Positions 17,479 to 27,221 of a stretch of DNA of 64,000 nucleotides are shown here, piece after piece. Each line of letters begins with the position of its first letter. Position 1 is the stretch's first letter. The notes under the pieces are model-generated. The model did not search any database. It was given only the letters and a program-made list of their open reading frames with translations, and had not been told where the DNA came from. The translations under genes were made by a program, and so were the position numbers. The DNA comes from Ornithinibacillus halophilus (GTDB taxonomy: Bacteria > Bacillota > Bacilli > Bacillales > Amphibacillaceae), in NCBI RefSeq assembly GCF_900129485.1, contig NZ_FQVW01000001.1:186001-250000 (forward strand), in the 5' to 3' direction.

Positions 17479-18057
17479 ATGAATATACCTAATAAAATTA
17501 CGATTTCTAGAATATTATTAATCCCAATTTTTATTATTTTACTAAGTGTACCGTTTGACTGGGGGGCATGGAATATTGGAGAAAGTGAGCTGCCAATTTC
17601 TCACTTTATTGCAGCTTTAATCTTTATAATTGCATCGACAACGGATTGGGTGGATGGATACTATGCGAGAAAATATAATTTAGTGACGAACCTAGGGAAA
17701 TTTCTTGATCCTTTAGCAGACAAACTATTAGTATCAGCTGCTTTAATTTTATTGATTGAAATTGGTCTGGCTCCTGCCTGGGTCGTCATCATTATCATTA
17801 GCCGAGAATTCGCAGTTACTGGATTGCGTTTAGTAGCAGCTGGTGAAGGTATTGTACTTGCTGCTGGGAAGATGGGTAAATTAAAGACCGCTACTCAGAT
17901 GGTCGCAATAGCAGCTTTGTTATTGCATAACTTTCCTTTTTCCTTCATAGGATTTCCATTTGCGACTGTGATGCTATACATCGCTTTATTCTTTACCGTT
18001 TTATCCGGCTATGATTACTTTGCAAAAAACTGGCATGTAATGAGGGATTCTAAATAA
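17479..18057 (+). CDS. pgsA: CDP-diacylglycerol-glycerol-3-phosphate 3-phosphatidyltransferase
   Basis: An integral membrane enzyme making phosphatidylglycerol phosphate, the committed step to phosphatidylglycerol. 192 residues. The CDP-alcohol phosphotransferase motif is complete: DGYYAR, then GKFLDPLADK (DGxxAR...G...D...D), flanked by several hydrophobic helices. AGGAGG precedes the ATG. Its stop shares one base with the cinA start. Confidence 0.96.
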   Translation: MNIPNKITISRILLIPIFIILLSVPFDWGAWNIGESELPISHFIAALIFIIASTTDWVDGYYARKYNLVTNLGKFLDPLADKLLVSAALILLIEIGLAPAWVVIIIISREFAVTGLRLVAAGEGIVLAAGKMGKLKTATQMVAIAALLLHNFPFSFIGFPFATVMLYIALFFTVLSGYDYFAKNWHVMRDSK

Positions 18058-19298
18058 TGAAAACAATTAATGCAGAGATTATTGCTGTAGGAACAGAATT
18101 GTTATTAGGCCAAATCGCAAATACGAATGCACAGTGGATTTCACAAAAGTTGGCCAAGTATGGAATAAATGTTTTCTACCATGGTGTCGTTGGTGATAAT
18201 TATCAGCGTGTAGAAGACACTTTTTCACTAGCGCAAAAACGGTCTAATGTTGTTATTGTTACGGGTGGACTAGGACCGACGGAAGACGATATGACAAGAG
18301 AAGCCTTTCAAGCACTTAGTAAACTTGAAATAGAGGAACACAGACCTTCTATGGAAAAAATTAAAGATTATTTCATCCGTCAAAATCGAGAAATGACACC
18401 AAATAATAGAAAACAAGCTCGTGTCTTTAAAGGAGCACAAGTTTTAGAGAATAAAGTTGGGATGGCTCCGGGTATGATTGTTACCTTTCAAGAAACAACA
18501 TGGATCTTCCTCCCTGGTGTCCCAAAGGAAATGAAGCAGTTATTTGAAGATGATGTTCTTCCTTATTTATTAAACGAAATAGAGGAAACTAGTATTATAC
18601 AATCGACAATTTTACGATTTATCGGAATAGGCGAGGCACAGTTAGAACATGAACTTCAAGATGTAATAAAGGAGCAGCAAAACCCTACCATTGCTCCACT
18701 TGCACAAAATGATGGGGTAATTATACGTTTGACAGCAAAAGAAAGATCAACAGCGTTAGTAGAACAATTATTAGATGAAACGAAGAATAAAGTATTAGAT
18801 AGAGTTGGAAAATATTATACTGGTTCTGATAATGAAACGATTGAGTATGTGTTAGTAAATAAATTAAAAGAACTGAATAAAACGATATCTGCAGCAGAGA
18901 GCTTAACCGGTGGTAAGTTCACTGAAAGAGTTATAAGTCAACCAGGTTCGTCCAAAGTTTGTCCGGGAGGTATCGTATCCTACGATGCTACTGTCAAACA
19001 GGATGTACTAGGTATACCTAATCGTATTATCCAGAATTATGGTACTGTAAGCAAAGAATGTGCAAGAGAGATGGCTCTTAATGTAGCAAATCTATTAAAT
19101 TCAGATATTGGAATTAGCTTCACTGGAGTTGCTGGTCCTGATTCTATTGAAGGTAAGCCAGTTGGTACGGTATATATTGCCATTCATCAGAAAAATGGAG
19201 AGGGTTTAGTAGAGCACTTTCAGTTCCATGGGGATCGTGAAGATATAAGAAGAAGGTCGATTTTAAAAGGGTTTGAACTTTTAATAAAATTATTATAA
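18057..19298 (+). CDS. cinA: CinA, competence/damage-inducible protein
   Basis: A 413-residue two-domain protein: an N-terminal molybdopterin-binding-like domain (about 1-170, GGLGPTEDDMTREA) and a C-terminal CinA domain with ESLTGG and SFTGVAGP, the nicotinamide-nucleotide amidase fold. Bacillus CinA is co-expressed with recA in competence. The start codon overlaps the pgsA stop, so it is translationally coupled. No terminator separates it from recA, so read-through adds to the SOS promoter. Confidence 0.94.
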   Translation: MKTINAEIIAVGTELLLGQIANTNAQWISQKLAKYGINVFYHGVVGDNYQRVEDTFSLAQKRSNVVIVTGGLGPTEDDMTREAFQALSKLEIEEHRPSMEKIKDYFIRQNREMTPNNRKQARVFKGAQVLENKVGMAPGMIVTFQETTWIFLPGVPKEMKQLFEDDVLPYLLNEIEETSIIQSTILRFIGIGEAQLEHELQDVIKEQQNPTIAPLAQNDGVIIRLTAKERSTALVEQLLDETKNKVLDRVGKYYTGSDNETIEYVLVNKLKELNKTISAAESLTGGKFTERVISQPGSSKVCPGGIVSYDATVKQDVLGIPNRIIQNYGTVSKECAREMALNVANLLNSDIGISFTGVAGPDSIEGKPVGTVYIAIHQKNGEGLVEHFQFHGDREDIRRRSILKGFELLIKLL

Positions 19299-19408
19299 AA
19301 AATGGTGAATTTCTTTTTTACCGCCAATTTCTCTTGAATAAATGAATTTTAAATAATAGTTTTTAGCGAGAAATTTAAAATTCCAGGAAAAAAACACCCG
19401 AAAACATA

Positions 19409-19422
19409 AGAACATCTATTCG
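19409..19422 (+). promoter_or_regulatory. LexA (SOS) box upstream of recA
   Basis: AGAACATCTATTCG matches the Bacillus core GAAC-N4-GTTC with one mismatch. It lies nine bases upstream of the recA -35. Confidence 0.72.
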
Positions 19423-19430
19423 ATTTTTAC

Positions 19431-19459
19431 TTGGCAAAATGTAAAAAAACATGTATGAT
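19431..19459 (+). promoter_or_regulatory. recA promoter
   Basis: TTGGCA (19431-19436), 17-base spacer, TATGAT (19454-19459): a good housekeeping promoter next to the SOS box. Confidence 0.8.
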
Positions 19460-19489
19460 ATATATAGTTAACTTAAGGAGGTAGTTTCG

Positions 19490-20524
19490 TTGAGTGATAG
19501 AAAACAAGCTTTAGATATGGCTTTAAGACAAATAGAGAAACAATTTGGTAAGGGTTCAATTATGAAATTAGGTGAGCAAGCAGAACAAAAGATTGCTACC
19601 GTTTCAAGTGGTTCATTAACATTAGATATAGCTTTAGGAATAGGTGGATATCCTAAAGGGCGTGTTGTTGAAATCTATGGTCCGGAATCATCAGGTAAAA
19701 CAACAGTTGCTCTTCACGCAATAGCTGAAGCACAAAAACAAGGTGGACAAGCAGCATTTATTGATGCTGAGCATGCATTAGATCCTACTTATGCAAGAGC
19801 ATTAGGTGTTAACATTGAGGAATTATTGTTATCACAACCAGATACAGGTGAGCAAGCATTAGAGATTGCTGAAGCATTAGTACGTAGTGGTGCTGTTGAT
19901 ATCATTGTTGTTGACTCAGTAGCTGCTCTAGTTCCTAAAGCAGAGATTGAAGGAGAAATGGGAGATGCACACGTGGGTCTACAAGCTCGACTTATGTCCC
20001 AAGCACTAAGAAAACTTTCTGGTGCAATTAATAAATCCAAGACAACGGCTATTTTCATTAACCAAATTCGTGAAAAAGTTGGTGTAATGTTCGGTAATCC
20101 TGAAACAACACCTGGTGGACGTGCCCTTAAATTCTATTCTTCTGTTAGATTAGAAGTACGTCGTGCAGAAACATTGAAGCAAGGAAATGAAATGGTAGGT
20201 AACCGTGCAAAAATTAAAGTTGTTAAAAATAAAGTAGCTCCACCTTTTAAACAAGCTGAAGTTGATATTATGTATGGTAAAGGTATATCTAAAGAAGGAG
20301 AAGTACTAGATATCGGTGCAGAATTAGATATTGTTGAAAAAAGTGGTGCTTGGTACTCTTATGAAGGCGAAAGACTTGGACAAGGTCGTGAAAATGCAAA
20401 ACAGTTCTTAATGGAAAACAAAAATACAATGGCCGAAATTCAAGCAGCAGTGAGACAACATCATAATTTAGATGTTATTGATGTACCTGTTGAAGAGCCA
20501 GGCCAAGAAACATTAGATGTTTAA
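19490..20524 (+). CDS. recA: recombinase RecA
   Basis: A DNA strand-exchange ATPase and co-protease for LexA. 344 residues. Walker [10 protein letters not shown] and Walker [14 protein letters not shown] are visible, as is the L2-region [22 protein letters not shown]. The start is TTG at 19490, eight bases after AAGGAGG, giving the usual [23 protein letters not shown]-terminus. It is controlled by the adjacent promoter with a LexA box and followed by a large terminator. Confidence 0.99.
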   Translation: MSDRKQALDMALRQIEKQFGKGSIMKLGEQAEQKIATVSSGSLTLDIALGIGGYPKGRVVEIYGPESSGKTTVALHAIAEAQKQGGQAAFIDAEHALDPTYARALGVNIEELLLSQPDTGEQALEIAEALVRSGAVDIIVVDSVAALVPKAEIEGEMGDAHVGLQARLMSQALRKLSGAINKSKTTAIFINQIREKVGVMFGNPETTPGGRALKFYSSVRLEVRRAETLKQGNEMVGNRAKIKVVKNKVAPPFKQAEVDIMYGKGISKEGEVLDIGAELDIVEKSGAWYSYEGERLGQGRENAKQFLMENKNTMAEIQAAVRQHHNLDVIDVPVEEPGQETLDV

Positions 20525-20555
20525 TGAATTAATATTATCTTCTCTATAAAAAATT

Positions 20556-20608
20556 CCGAACATGATTCCATATTCTTTTACAAGAATTAGAATTTGTTCG
20601 GTTTTTTT
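20556..20608 (+). terminator. terminator after recA (CCGAAC family)
   Basis: Compound stem: outer CCGAACA / TGTTCGG, middle ATTC / GAAT, inner ATTCTT / AAGAAT, then TTTTTTT. It is close in sequence to the tkt terminator. Confidence 0.88.
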
Positions 20609-20716
20609 CTTGGTACTCTTACTATATGTGATTATCAAGATATTAATATATTAAAGAAATATGACTAGTAAATTAAATTTTTATTAAAAAATGATATAGT
20701 TGTCTTTGTCGAATCC

Positions 20717-20745
20717 TTGACAATGTGATAATAGACAGATAAAAT
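20717..20745 (+). promoter_or_regulatory. rny promoter
   Basis: TTGACA at 20717-20722, 17-base spacer, TAAAAT at 20740-20745. The perfect -35 and spacing make this the best promoter in the gap. Confidence 0.72.
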
Positions 20746-20860
20746 TAACATGTATAATTTTATATTTTATTATACGTTATTTAAATTATTCATTGAATAT
20801 GGTACATGCCGACAATAATGAATGAAACACAACAATTTTATAGCAAGAGGAGGTGAAACC

Positions 20861-22429
20861 GTGGATACTTCCTATATCATCTCCATTTTGCTTGCCTTAT
20901 TTTTCCTAGTAGTCGGTATTGTTGTTGGTTATCTGATTCGTAAATCTATTGCGGAAGCTAAGATTTCTAGTGCAGAAACATTAGCAAAACAAATAGTTGA
21001 TGAAGCACATCGAAATGCAGATGCCGCCAAGAAAGAGGCACTTCTTGAGGCGAAGGATGAGAATCATAAACTTCGTCAGCAGACAGAGCAAGAATTACGT
21101 GAACGTCGTGCAGAAGTACAAAAACAAGAAAATCGCCTGATGCAAAAAGAAGAAAATCTGGATAGAAAAAGTGAAACGCTTGACAAGCGCGAGCTGATGT
21201 TAGAGAAGAAAGAACAATCCCTAACAGAAAAACAACAACAAATTGAAGAAATGGAAAGCAAAGTGGAAGCTATGTTACAAGAGCAGCAAACCGAGCTTGA
21301 GCGCATTTCCGGATACACAACTGATCAGGCAAGAAATATTATTTTAGAGCGTATCGAAAATGAAGTAGCACATGAATCAGCACTTATTATTAAAGAAGCT
21401 GAAAACCGTGCGAAAGAAGAAGCAGATAAGAAAGCGAAAAACATTCTTTCTTTAGCTTTACAACGTTGTGCTGCAGACCACGTAGCTGAAACAACAGTTT
21501 CTGTTGTAAACCTACCAAATGATGAGATGAAAGGTCGTATAATCGGTCGTGAAGGACGTAATATACGAACATTAGAAACATTAACAGGTATCGACTTAAT
21601 CATTGATGATACACCAGAGGCAGTTATATTGTCTGGATTTGATCCTATTCGACGTGAAACAGCTCGTATGGCGTTGGAGAAACTTGTTCAGGATGGTAGA
21701 ATTCACCCAGCAAGAATTGAAGAGATGGTGGATAAAGCTAGACGTGAAGTTGACGAATATATACGAGAAGTTGGAGAAGAAACAACATTTGAGGTTGGGG
21801 TACATGGTCTACATCCAGATTTAATAAAAATACTCGGTCGCCTAAAATATCGTACAAGCTATGGTCAAAATGTATTAAAGCACTCAACAGAGGTTGCTTA
21901 CCTAGCTGGGTTACTAGCTGCTGAATTAGGTGAAGACGAAACATTAGCAAAAAGAGCAGGTTTACTTCATGATATCGGAAAAGCAATTGATCATGAAGTT
22001 GAAGGAAGCCACGTTGAAATTGGTAAAGAGCTAGCCATGAAATACAAGGAACATGAGGTTGTTATTAATTCGATTGCTTCTCACCATGGTGATGAAGAAC
22101 CTACTTCCATTATTTCTGTTCTAGTTGCAGCTGCAGATGCATTATCTGCTGCAAGACCTGGAGCTAGAAGTGAAACATTAGAAAATTATATTAAGCGTCT
22201 AGAGAAACTCGAGGAAATATCGGAATCATTTAACGGAGTAGAGAAATCATTTGCTATCCAAGCTGGTAGAGAGATTCGAATTATGGTAAAACCTGATGAA
22301 ATTGATGATGTTGATTCTGTACGAATTGCAAGAGATATTCGTAAGAGAATTGAGAGCGAGCTTGATTACCCAGGTCATATAAAAGTGACTGTAATAAGAG
22401 AAACTAGAGCAGTTGAATATGCCAAATAA
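20861..22429 (+). CDS. rny: ribonuclease Y
   Basis: A membrane-anchored endoribonuclease that initiates mRNA turnover. It has 522 residues from GTG 20861, which follows AGAGGAGGTGA; an upstream in-frame ATG at 20822 would include the ribosome site. Order: an N-terminal transmembrane helix (about 5-25), a long charged coiled coil (about 30-190), a KH domain ([21 protein letters not shown]) and an HD domain with the [12 protein letters not shown] metal motif. The KH-HD part is nearly identical to B. subtilis RNase Y. Confidence 0.98.
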   Translation: MDTSYIISILLALFFLVVGIVVGYLIRKSIAEAKISSAETLAKQIVDEAHRNADAAKKEALLEAKDENHKLRQQTEQELRERRAEVQKQENRLMQKEENLDRKSETLDKRELMLEKKEQSLTEKQQQIEEMESKVEAMLQEQQTELERISGYTTDQARNIILERIENEVAHESALIIKEAENRAKEEADKKAKNILSLALQRCAADHVAETTVSVVNLPNDEMKGRIIGREGRNIRTLETLTGIDLIIDDTPEAVILSGFDPIRRETARMALEKLVQDGRIHPARIEEMVDKARREVDEYIREVGEETTFEVGVHGLHPDLIKILGRLKYRTSYGQNVLKHSTEVAYLAGLLAAELGEDETLAKRAGLLHDIGKAIDHEVEGSHVEIGKELAMKYKEHEVVINSIASHHGDEEPTSIISVLVAAADALSAARPGARSETLENYIKRLEKLEEISESFNGVEKSFAIQAGREIRIMVKPDEIDDVDSVRIARDIRKRIESELDYPGHIKVTVIRETRAVEYAK

Positions 22430-22430
22430 T

Positions 22431-22459
22431 AAAAAGCGGAGCATCTGGCTCCGCTTTTT
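22431..22459 (+). terminator. terminator after rny
   Basis: AAAAAGCGGAGC / GCTCCGCTTTTT with a 5-base loop; strong GC core and T-run. Confidence 0.93.
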
Positions 22460-22550
22460 AATTATGCCTTGTGTGTAAATGAAATTGTTTGACAATAATA
22501 AATAACAATGAAAAACTATATATACATTTTATGGATAGGATGATTATGAA

Positions 22551-23351
22551 ATGATAAAGTTCTTATTTATTGGTGACGTTTTTGGGTCGCCGGGTAGAGA
22601 AATGGTTAAAGAGTACTTACCAAAGCTAAAAGAAAAACATCGCCCTCACGTTACAATAATTAACGGCGAAAATGCGGCCTCAGGTAAAGGAATAACTGAA
22701 AAAATATATAAACAATTTTTAGAGTCAGGAGCACAAATGATTACAATGGGGAATCATACATGGGATAAAAAGGAAATTTTTGATTTCATTGACGATGCCA
22801 AATATATGATAAGACCAGCAAACTTTCCAGAAGGTAATCCAGGGAAAGGGATAGCTTACATAAACTTAAATGGAAAAGAAATTGCAGTTATCAATTTGCA
22901 AGGTAGAACCTTTTTACCGCCAATTGATGATCCGTTTAGAAAAGCTGATGAATTAATTACTGAAGCAAAAAAACGTACAAACATTATTTTTCTTGATTTT
23001 CATGCTGAGGCTACAAGTGAGAAACAAGCGATGGGGTGGTATGTAGATGGACGTGTTAGTGCAGTTGTTGGAACCCACACCCATACTCAAACTGCAGATG
23101 AACGAATATTACCAAATGGAACTGCATATATAACAGATGTGGGGATGACTGGACCATATGATGGTATTTTAGGCGTTGACAAAGAAACCGTAATTAATCG
23201 CTTTTTAACGAACTTGCCAGCAAGATTTGAACCTGATAAGAAAGGTAGAGCCCAGCTAAATGGAGTAATCATTACAATAGATGAGAAAACAGGGAATGCA
23301 AACTCTGTGGAACGCATCATTATTAATGAAGATCATCCTTTTTTTAGCTAG
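22551..23351 (+). CDS. ymdB: YmdB metallophosphoesterase
   Basis: A 266-residue calcineurin-like phosphoesterase hydrolysing 2',3'-cyclic nucleotides in B. subtilis, where it affects biofilm and motility decisions. The metal ligands are visible in FIGDVFGSPGR (N-terminal Asp), INGENAASGKG, MGNHTWD, DFHAEATSE and VGTHTHTQTADE. It follows the rny terminator and has ATAGGATG before the ATG. No terminator is visible after it. Confidence 0.93.
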   Translation: MIKFLFIGDVFGSPGREMVKEYLPKLKEKHRPHVTIINGENAASGKGITEKIYKQFLESGAQMITMGNHTWDKKEIFDFIDDAKYMIRPANFPEGNPGKGIAYINLNGKEIAVINLQGRTFLPPIDDPFRKADELITEAKKRTNIIFLDFHAEATSEKQAMGWYVDGRVSAVVGTHTHTQTADERILPNGTAYITDVGMTGPYDGILGVDKETVINRFLTNLPARFEPDKKGRAQLNGVIITIDEKTGNANSVERIIINEDHPFFS

Positions 23352-23523
23352 TAAACTATCTACTAATTCTTAAGTCATTTAGCTAATAGGCGTTCTAAAA
23401 TAACTCTATCTTAAATCAAATTTGAATTTTTTGACTTTTTGATGCATAATAAGGTTATAAGCTAACATCTCCAAGAATATAGTAGCAATAGAACTACAAT
23501 AGCAAATGAAGGAGGTACTAGTA

Positions 23524-23784
23524 ATGGAAATATTAAAAGTCTCAGCTAAATCAAATCCTAATTCAGTAGCGGGTGCACTTGCAAATGTATTAAGAGAACG
23601 TGGCACAGCGGAAATACAAGCAATCGGTGCGGGCGCTTTAAACCAAGCCGTTAAAGCGGTAGCCATTGCAAGAGGATTTGTAGCTCCAAGTGGTGTTGAC
23701 TTAATATGTATACCGGCCTTTACCGATATTATGATTGAGGAAGAGGAACGGACGGCAATTAAACTAATTGTTGAACCTAGATAA
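23524..23784 (+). CDS. spoVS: stage V sporulation protein S
   Basis: An 86-residue Alba-like small protein needed for spore coat/cortex progression in B. subtilis, probably nucleic-acid binding. Length and sequence (EILKVSAKSNPNSVAGALA) are nearly invariant. The ATG at 23524 follows GAAGGAGG; a frame opening at 23506 would include that site. A search of the preceding 170 bases for a sigma-H promoter gave nothing convincing. Confidence 0.97.
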   Translation: MEILKVSAKSNPNSVAGALANVLRERGTAEIQAIGAGALNQAVKAVAIARGFVAPSGVDLICIPAFTDIMIEEEERTAIKLIVEPR

Positions 23785-23802
23785 TAATATTGATAAACAA
23801 GT

Positions 23803-23831
23803 AGTGTTACGCATGGCGTAGCACTTTTTTC
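23803..23831 (+). terminator. terminator after spoVS
   Basis: AGTGTTACGC / GCGTAGCACT with a 3-base loop and TTTTTT. The tdh-kbl genes that follow spoVS in B. subtilis are absent; miaB comes next. Confidence 0.87.
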
Positions 23832-24047
23832 TTTTAATAAAGGTATTTATTGTACAATATTAGCCATTATTAACTCTAAATATGACAATTTTGTCAAACT
23901 TACTTGTGGTAATAAGGATAAAAGGATAGTTTTTGTTTGCGGTTTTAGCACATGTATTGTTTAATTTACCTAGAAGCTTTATACTATACAATGGTAATAT
24001 ACTGTAATTTATAGCTATTTATGTAATGTATGAAAGGAGTTTTAGTC

Positions 24048-25625
24048 ATGAACGAAGAACAGCGTAAAGCACAAGCAAATATAAAGCCTGTGGATCCAAC
24101 GGACGTAAAATCCGATCTGGACAACATTGAGCGCATTAAAAATACTTCTAGTGATGAATTGATAACAAAATACTTTCAAACTAGCTATCAACCACCAGAT
24201 ATTAACAAAGCAAGAAAACGTCGTAAAGAAGAAGTTCAATTTCATTATGATTTTTCGATACCAGAAGATATGCAAACTATTGGACAAGGTAAAAAGTTTC
24301 TTATTCGTACATATGGTTGTCAAATGAATGAACATGATACGGAAGTGATGGCAGGTATATTAACTGAAATGGGATATGAGTCAACTTCTGATACAAATGA
24401 AGCAGATATTATCCTCTTAAATACATGTGCTATCCGTGAAAATGCGGAAAATAAAGTGTTTGGTGAGATTGGGCATTTAAAACCATTAAAATTAGAAAAA
24501 CCTGACTTAATCGTTGGGGTTTGTGGTTGTATGTCTCAAGAGGAATCTGTCGTTAATCGTATCATGGAAAAACATCAGCATGTTGACTTAGTATTTGGAA
24601 CACATAATATCCATCGCTTACCTCAATTAGTGAAAGAATCAATGTTTGGGAAAGCACAAGTGGTGGAAGTATGGTCCAAAGAAGGGGACATCATTGAAAA
24701 CCTACCTAAAGTACGTAATGGTAAAATTAAAGCATGGGTTAATATTATGTACGGTTGCGATAAATTCTGTACATACTGCATTGTACCAATGACACGTGGG
24801 AAAGAACGTAGTAGACGTCCAGAAGATATTATCCAAGAAGTAAGGCATTTAGCAGCTCAAGGATATCAAGAAGTGACATTATTAGGCCAGAATGTTAATG
24901 CGTATGGTAAAGATTTTGAAGATATGGATTATACTTTTGGTGATTTAATGGATGATATGCATAAAATTGATATCCCTCGTGTTCGATTTACGACATCGCA
25001 TCCACGAGACTTCGATGACCATTTAATTGAAGTTCTTGCTAAAGGCGGAAACTTACTTGATCATATTCACCTTCCAGTCCAATCTGGTAGTAGTGAAGTG
25101 TTGAAACGAATGAACCGTAAATATACACGTGAGGATTATTTAGAACTTGTTCGTAAAATACGAATAGCTATCCCTAATGCTACACTTACAACAGATATTA
25201 TTGTTGGTTTCCCAAATGAAACTGAGGAACAGTTTGAAGAAACGATGTCCCTAGTTGAAGAAGTTGGATTCGAGGCAGCATATACATTTATTTATTCTCC
25301 ACGTGATGGTACACCAGCAGCTCGTAAAAAAGATGATGTACCTGAAGAAGTAAAAAAACAACGTTTATACCGTTTAAATGAACTAGTTAATAAACAATCT
25401 GCTGATTCAATGAAGTCTTATGAGAACAAAACTGTTAAAGTACTTGTTGAAGGGGAAAGTAAAAAAGACCCAGATGTTTTAGCAGGATATACTGAAAAGA
25501 ATAAACTTGTTAACTTTAAAGGACCGAAGTCATCAGTAGGAAAAATAGTAGATGTAAAAATTACAGAAGCGAAAACCTGGTCATTGAACGGGGTAATGGT
25601 AGAAAATACAGTAGAGGTGAACTAA
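24048..25625 (+). CDS. miaB: tRNA-2-methylthio-N6-dimethylallyladenosine synthase
   Basis: A radical-SAM methylthiotransferase adding the ms2 group to i6A37 of tRNAs, using the product of MiaA (encoded downstream). It has 525 residues with a Bacillus-type N-terminal extension (about 1-75), the UPF0004 domain ([14 protein letters not shown] with its cluster cysteines), radical-SAM CDKFCTYC, and a C-terminal TRAM domain. The ATG at 24048 follows GAAAGGAG; the longer frame starts within that site. Confidence 0.96.
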   Translation: MNEEQRKAQANIKPVDPTDVKSDLDNIERIKNTSSDELITKYFQTSYQPPDINKARKRRKEEVQFHYDFSIPEDMQTIGQGKKFLIRTYGCQMNEHDTEVMAGILTEMGYESTSDTNEADIILLNTCAIRENAENKVFGEIGHLKPLKLEKPDLIVGVCGCMSQEESVVNRIMEKHQHVDLVFGTHNIHRLPQLVKESMFGKAQVVEVWSKEGDIIENLPKVRNGKIKAWVNIMYGCDKFCTYCIVPMTRGKERSRRPEDIIQEVRHLAAQGYQEVTLLGQNVNAYGKDFEDMDYTFGDLMDDMHKIDIPRVRFTTSHPRDFDDHLIEVLAKGGNLLDHIHLPVQSGSSEVLKRMNRKYTREDYLELVRKIRIAIPNATLTTDIIVGFPNETEEQFEETMSLVEEVGFEAAYTFIYSPRDGTPAARKKDDVPEEVKKQRLYRLNELVNKQSADSMKSYENKTVKVLVEGESKKDPDVLAGYTEKNKLVNFKGPKSSVGKIVDVKITEAKTWSLNGVMVENTVEVN

Positions 25626-25626
25626 C

Positions 25627-26055
25627 ATGGCAGAATACACAAGATCACAAGTGCTTACAGAAGCAAAAAAATTAGCAGATATGCTAGCTAGTACGGAAGA
25701 AATTGATCGTTTTAAGCAAGTAGAGGCTAAGTTAAACGAAAATAAGAAAGTACAACAATTAATAACAAGAATTAAAGCACTTCAGAAACAAGCTGTAAAT
25801 TTTCAAGCGTATGAAAAAGGGGAAGCTTTGAAAAAAGTAGAAGCAGAAATCGATCGCTTACAAGCGGAAATTGATGCAATCCCTGTTGTACAAGAATTTA
25901 AAGAAACTCAAATCGTTGTAAATGATGTATTACAATTAGTTTCAGCAACAATCGCTAGAGAAGTAACAAATAAAGTGATTGAATCAACTGGTGGAGATAT
26001 TCTATCCGGTGAAACAGGTTCAAAAAAACAAAATAGTACACCTTCTTGTCATTAA
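25627..26055 (+). CDS. ricA: RicA/YmcA, Y-complex subunit
   Basis: A 142-residue helical protein of the YlbF/YmcA family. In B. subtilis RicA joins RicT and RicF in an iron-sulfur Y-complex that promotes biofilm, competence and sporulation and redirects RNase Y cleavage. Heptad-like helices run from about 10 to 115; the C-terminus ends in PSCH, and a C-terminal Cys is typical of RicA. It starts one base after the miaB stop. rny is encoded 3 kb upstream. Confidence 0.88.
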   Translation: MAEYTRSQVLTEAKKLADMLASTEEIDRFKQVEAKLNENKKVQQLITRIKALQKQAVNFQAYEKGEALKKVEAEIDRLQAEIDAIPVVQEFKETQIVVNDVLQLVSATIAREVTNKVIESTGGDILSGETGSKKQNSTPSCH

Positions 26056-26409
26056 TTTAAAATCAATTTAAGACAAGTGTTATAGTCAATGAGTAATCCG
26101 AATTTATTCTGTTATGAATAGATTCGGATTTTTTTATAAAAGGTTTTAATTATAGGGTAGTATACTGCTTACCGTTAAACTAATTGTGTTAAAGCTAACT
26201 GAAGTTTGGATAATACTACAGGATATTACTGTGCTGTTTCCATCATTTAAAAATTAAATTTATATTGAATAACCAACAGTCATCCTTGAGAATATCATAC
26301 TTACATAGGCTTTTTTCATTTTCTTCTGAGGATTTCATAGAACAGTTATGCACTTTAGGTATTTGTCTTGCATAAAATGACTATGAAAAAAGAGGAGGTA
26401 AACGTAATT
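26056..26409 (+). other. ricA-cotE intergenic region
   Basis: 354 bases, AT-rich. The first 80 bases hold the ricA terminator. The remainder carries no open frame with a ribosome site. B. subtilis cotE has sigma-E and sigma-K promoters; here CATAAAAT at 26369-26376 resembles a sigma-E -10 but has no matching -35 at the usual distance, so I make no promoter call. Confidence 0.5.
26095..26136 (+). terminator. terminator after ricA (CCGAAC-like)
   Basis: AATCCGAAT / ATTCGGATT with an inner TATTC / GAATA, then a run of seven T. Confidence 0.88.
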
Positions 26410-26988
26410 ATGAGTTTTCTAGATAAAGACTATCGTGAGATCATTACCAAAGCAGTTATTGGAAAAGGAAAGAAGTTCACACAGGCAACTCATTCCATCT
26501 CACCATCACATAGACCTACAAGCATTTTAGGCTGCTGGGTAATTAATCATTTGTATAATGCAAAGAAGAAATCAGAAGAAACAGTAGAAGTACACGGCAG
26601 CTATGACATTAATATTTGGTACTCATATAACGACAACACAAAAACTGAAGTGGTAACAGAACGAGTGAACTATACAGATATTATTCCTTTAGCAGTTCGA
26701 GATGACAACTGCCTCAACGATGACTTTGATGTTATTTGCAAAGTATTACAACAGCCTAATTGCTTAGAGTGTAGAATTTCTAACCAAGGGCATAAAGTTC
26801 TTGTTGATATTGAGCGTGAGTTCCTTGTTCAAGTTGTTGGTGAGACAAAAGTATATGTAAAAGTTGACCCAAAAGGATTTAAATATGATGACGATGATGA
26901 AGAATGGGATTTTGCAGTAACTGAAGATGAATTAAATGAAATTGATCCAGACTTTTTAGAAAGTAGTAGCAGTAGAAGCAAGGATTAG
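26410..26988 (+). CDS. cotE: outer spore coat morphogenetic protein CotE
   Basis: Directs assembly of the outer coat on the forespore. 192 residues from ATG 26410, preceded by GAGGAGGT; the frame extends to 26368 without another site. The core [24 protein letters not shown] and the [18 protein letters not shown]-type segment match the family, and the C-terminus is acidic ([23 protein letters not shown]). A terminator follows. Confidence 0.97.
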   Translation: MSFLDKDYREIITKAVIGKGKKFTQATHSISPSHRPTSILGCWVINHLYNAKKKSEETVEVHGSYDINIWYSYNDNTKTEVVTERVNYTDIIPLAVRDDNCLNDDFDVICKVLQQPNCLECRISNQGHKVLVDIEREFLVQVVGETKVYVKVDPKGFKYDDDDEEWDFAVTEDELNEIDPDFLESSSSRSKD

Positions 26989-26989
26989 T

Positions 26990-27024
26990 TAACTTACGGG
27001 GATTTTTCCTCGTAAGTTTTTTTT
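26990..27024 (+). terminator. terminator after cotE
   Basis: AACTTACGGGGA / TCCTCGTAAGTT (one G-T wobble) with a T-rich loop, then eight T. Confidence 0.9.
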
Positions 27025-27031
27025 GAGGAAA

Positions 27032-27046
27032 ATCAGAGATGTCAGT
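27032..27046 (+). repeat. remnant of AGAGATG-TCTAG repeat
   Basis: ATCAGAGATGTCAG resembles the first half of the repeat copies at 33628 and 51214 and lies right after a terminator, as they do. It is truncated and weak. Confidence 0.35.
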
Positions 27047-27221
27047 CTTTGAACAATTGTTTTTTTCCTTAGATAAAATAAAAGATATACGCAGAAATAA
27101 TAAAATGTATTTGTAGGAAGCCTACTGAAGCTAATATTATATATTTAGTTAGATGGACACAACTATAAATATATTTATGCTATAATTATAGAATAATATG
27201 TAGGTTTTTGGAGGATTTTAG

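Larger units (their letters stand above)
20525..20860 (+). other. recA-rny intergenic region
   Basis: This 336-base AT-rich gap holds, in order, the recA terminator (20556-20608), a TTTGTCGAA Spo0A-box-like motif (20705-20713), the rny promoter (20717-20745) and a leader of about 110 bases. I see no small open frame with a ribosome site and no RNA gene. Confidence 0.7.

Noticed and set aside
23440-23500. sigma-H-like promoter (AGGTTAT ... AGAAT) before spoVS
   Set aside because: The spacer is longer than the 11-13 bases expected and the -35 has a mismatch at a conserved position.
26290-26400. sigma-E-like -10 elements upstream of cotE
   Set aside because: CATACTTA and CATAAAAT resemble the -10, but neither has a recognisable -35 at 14-15 bases.
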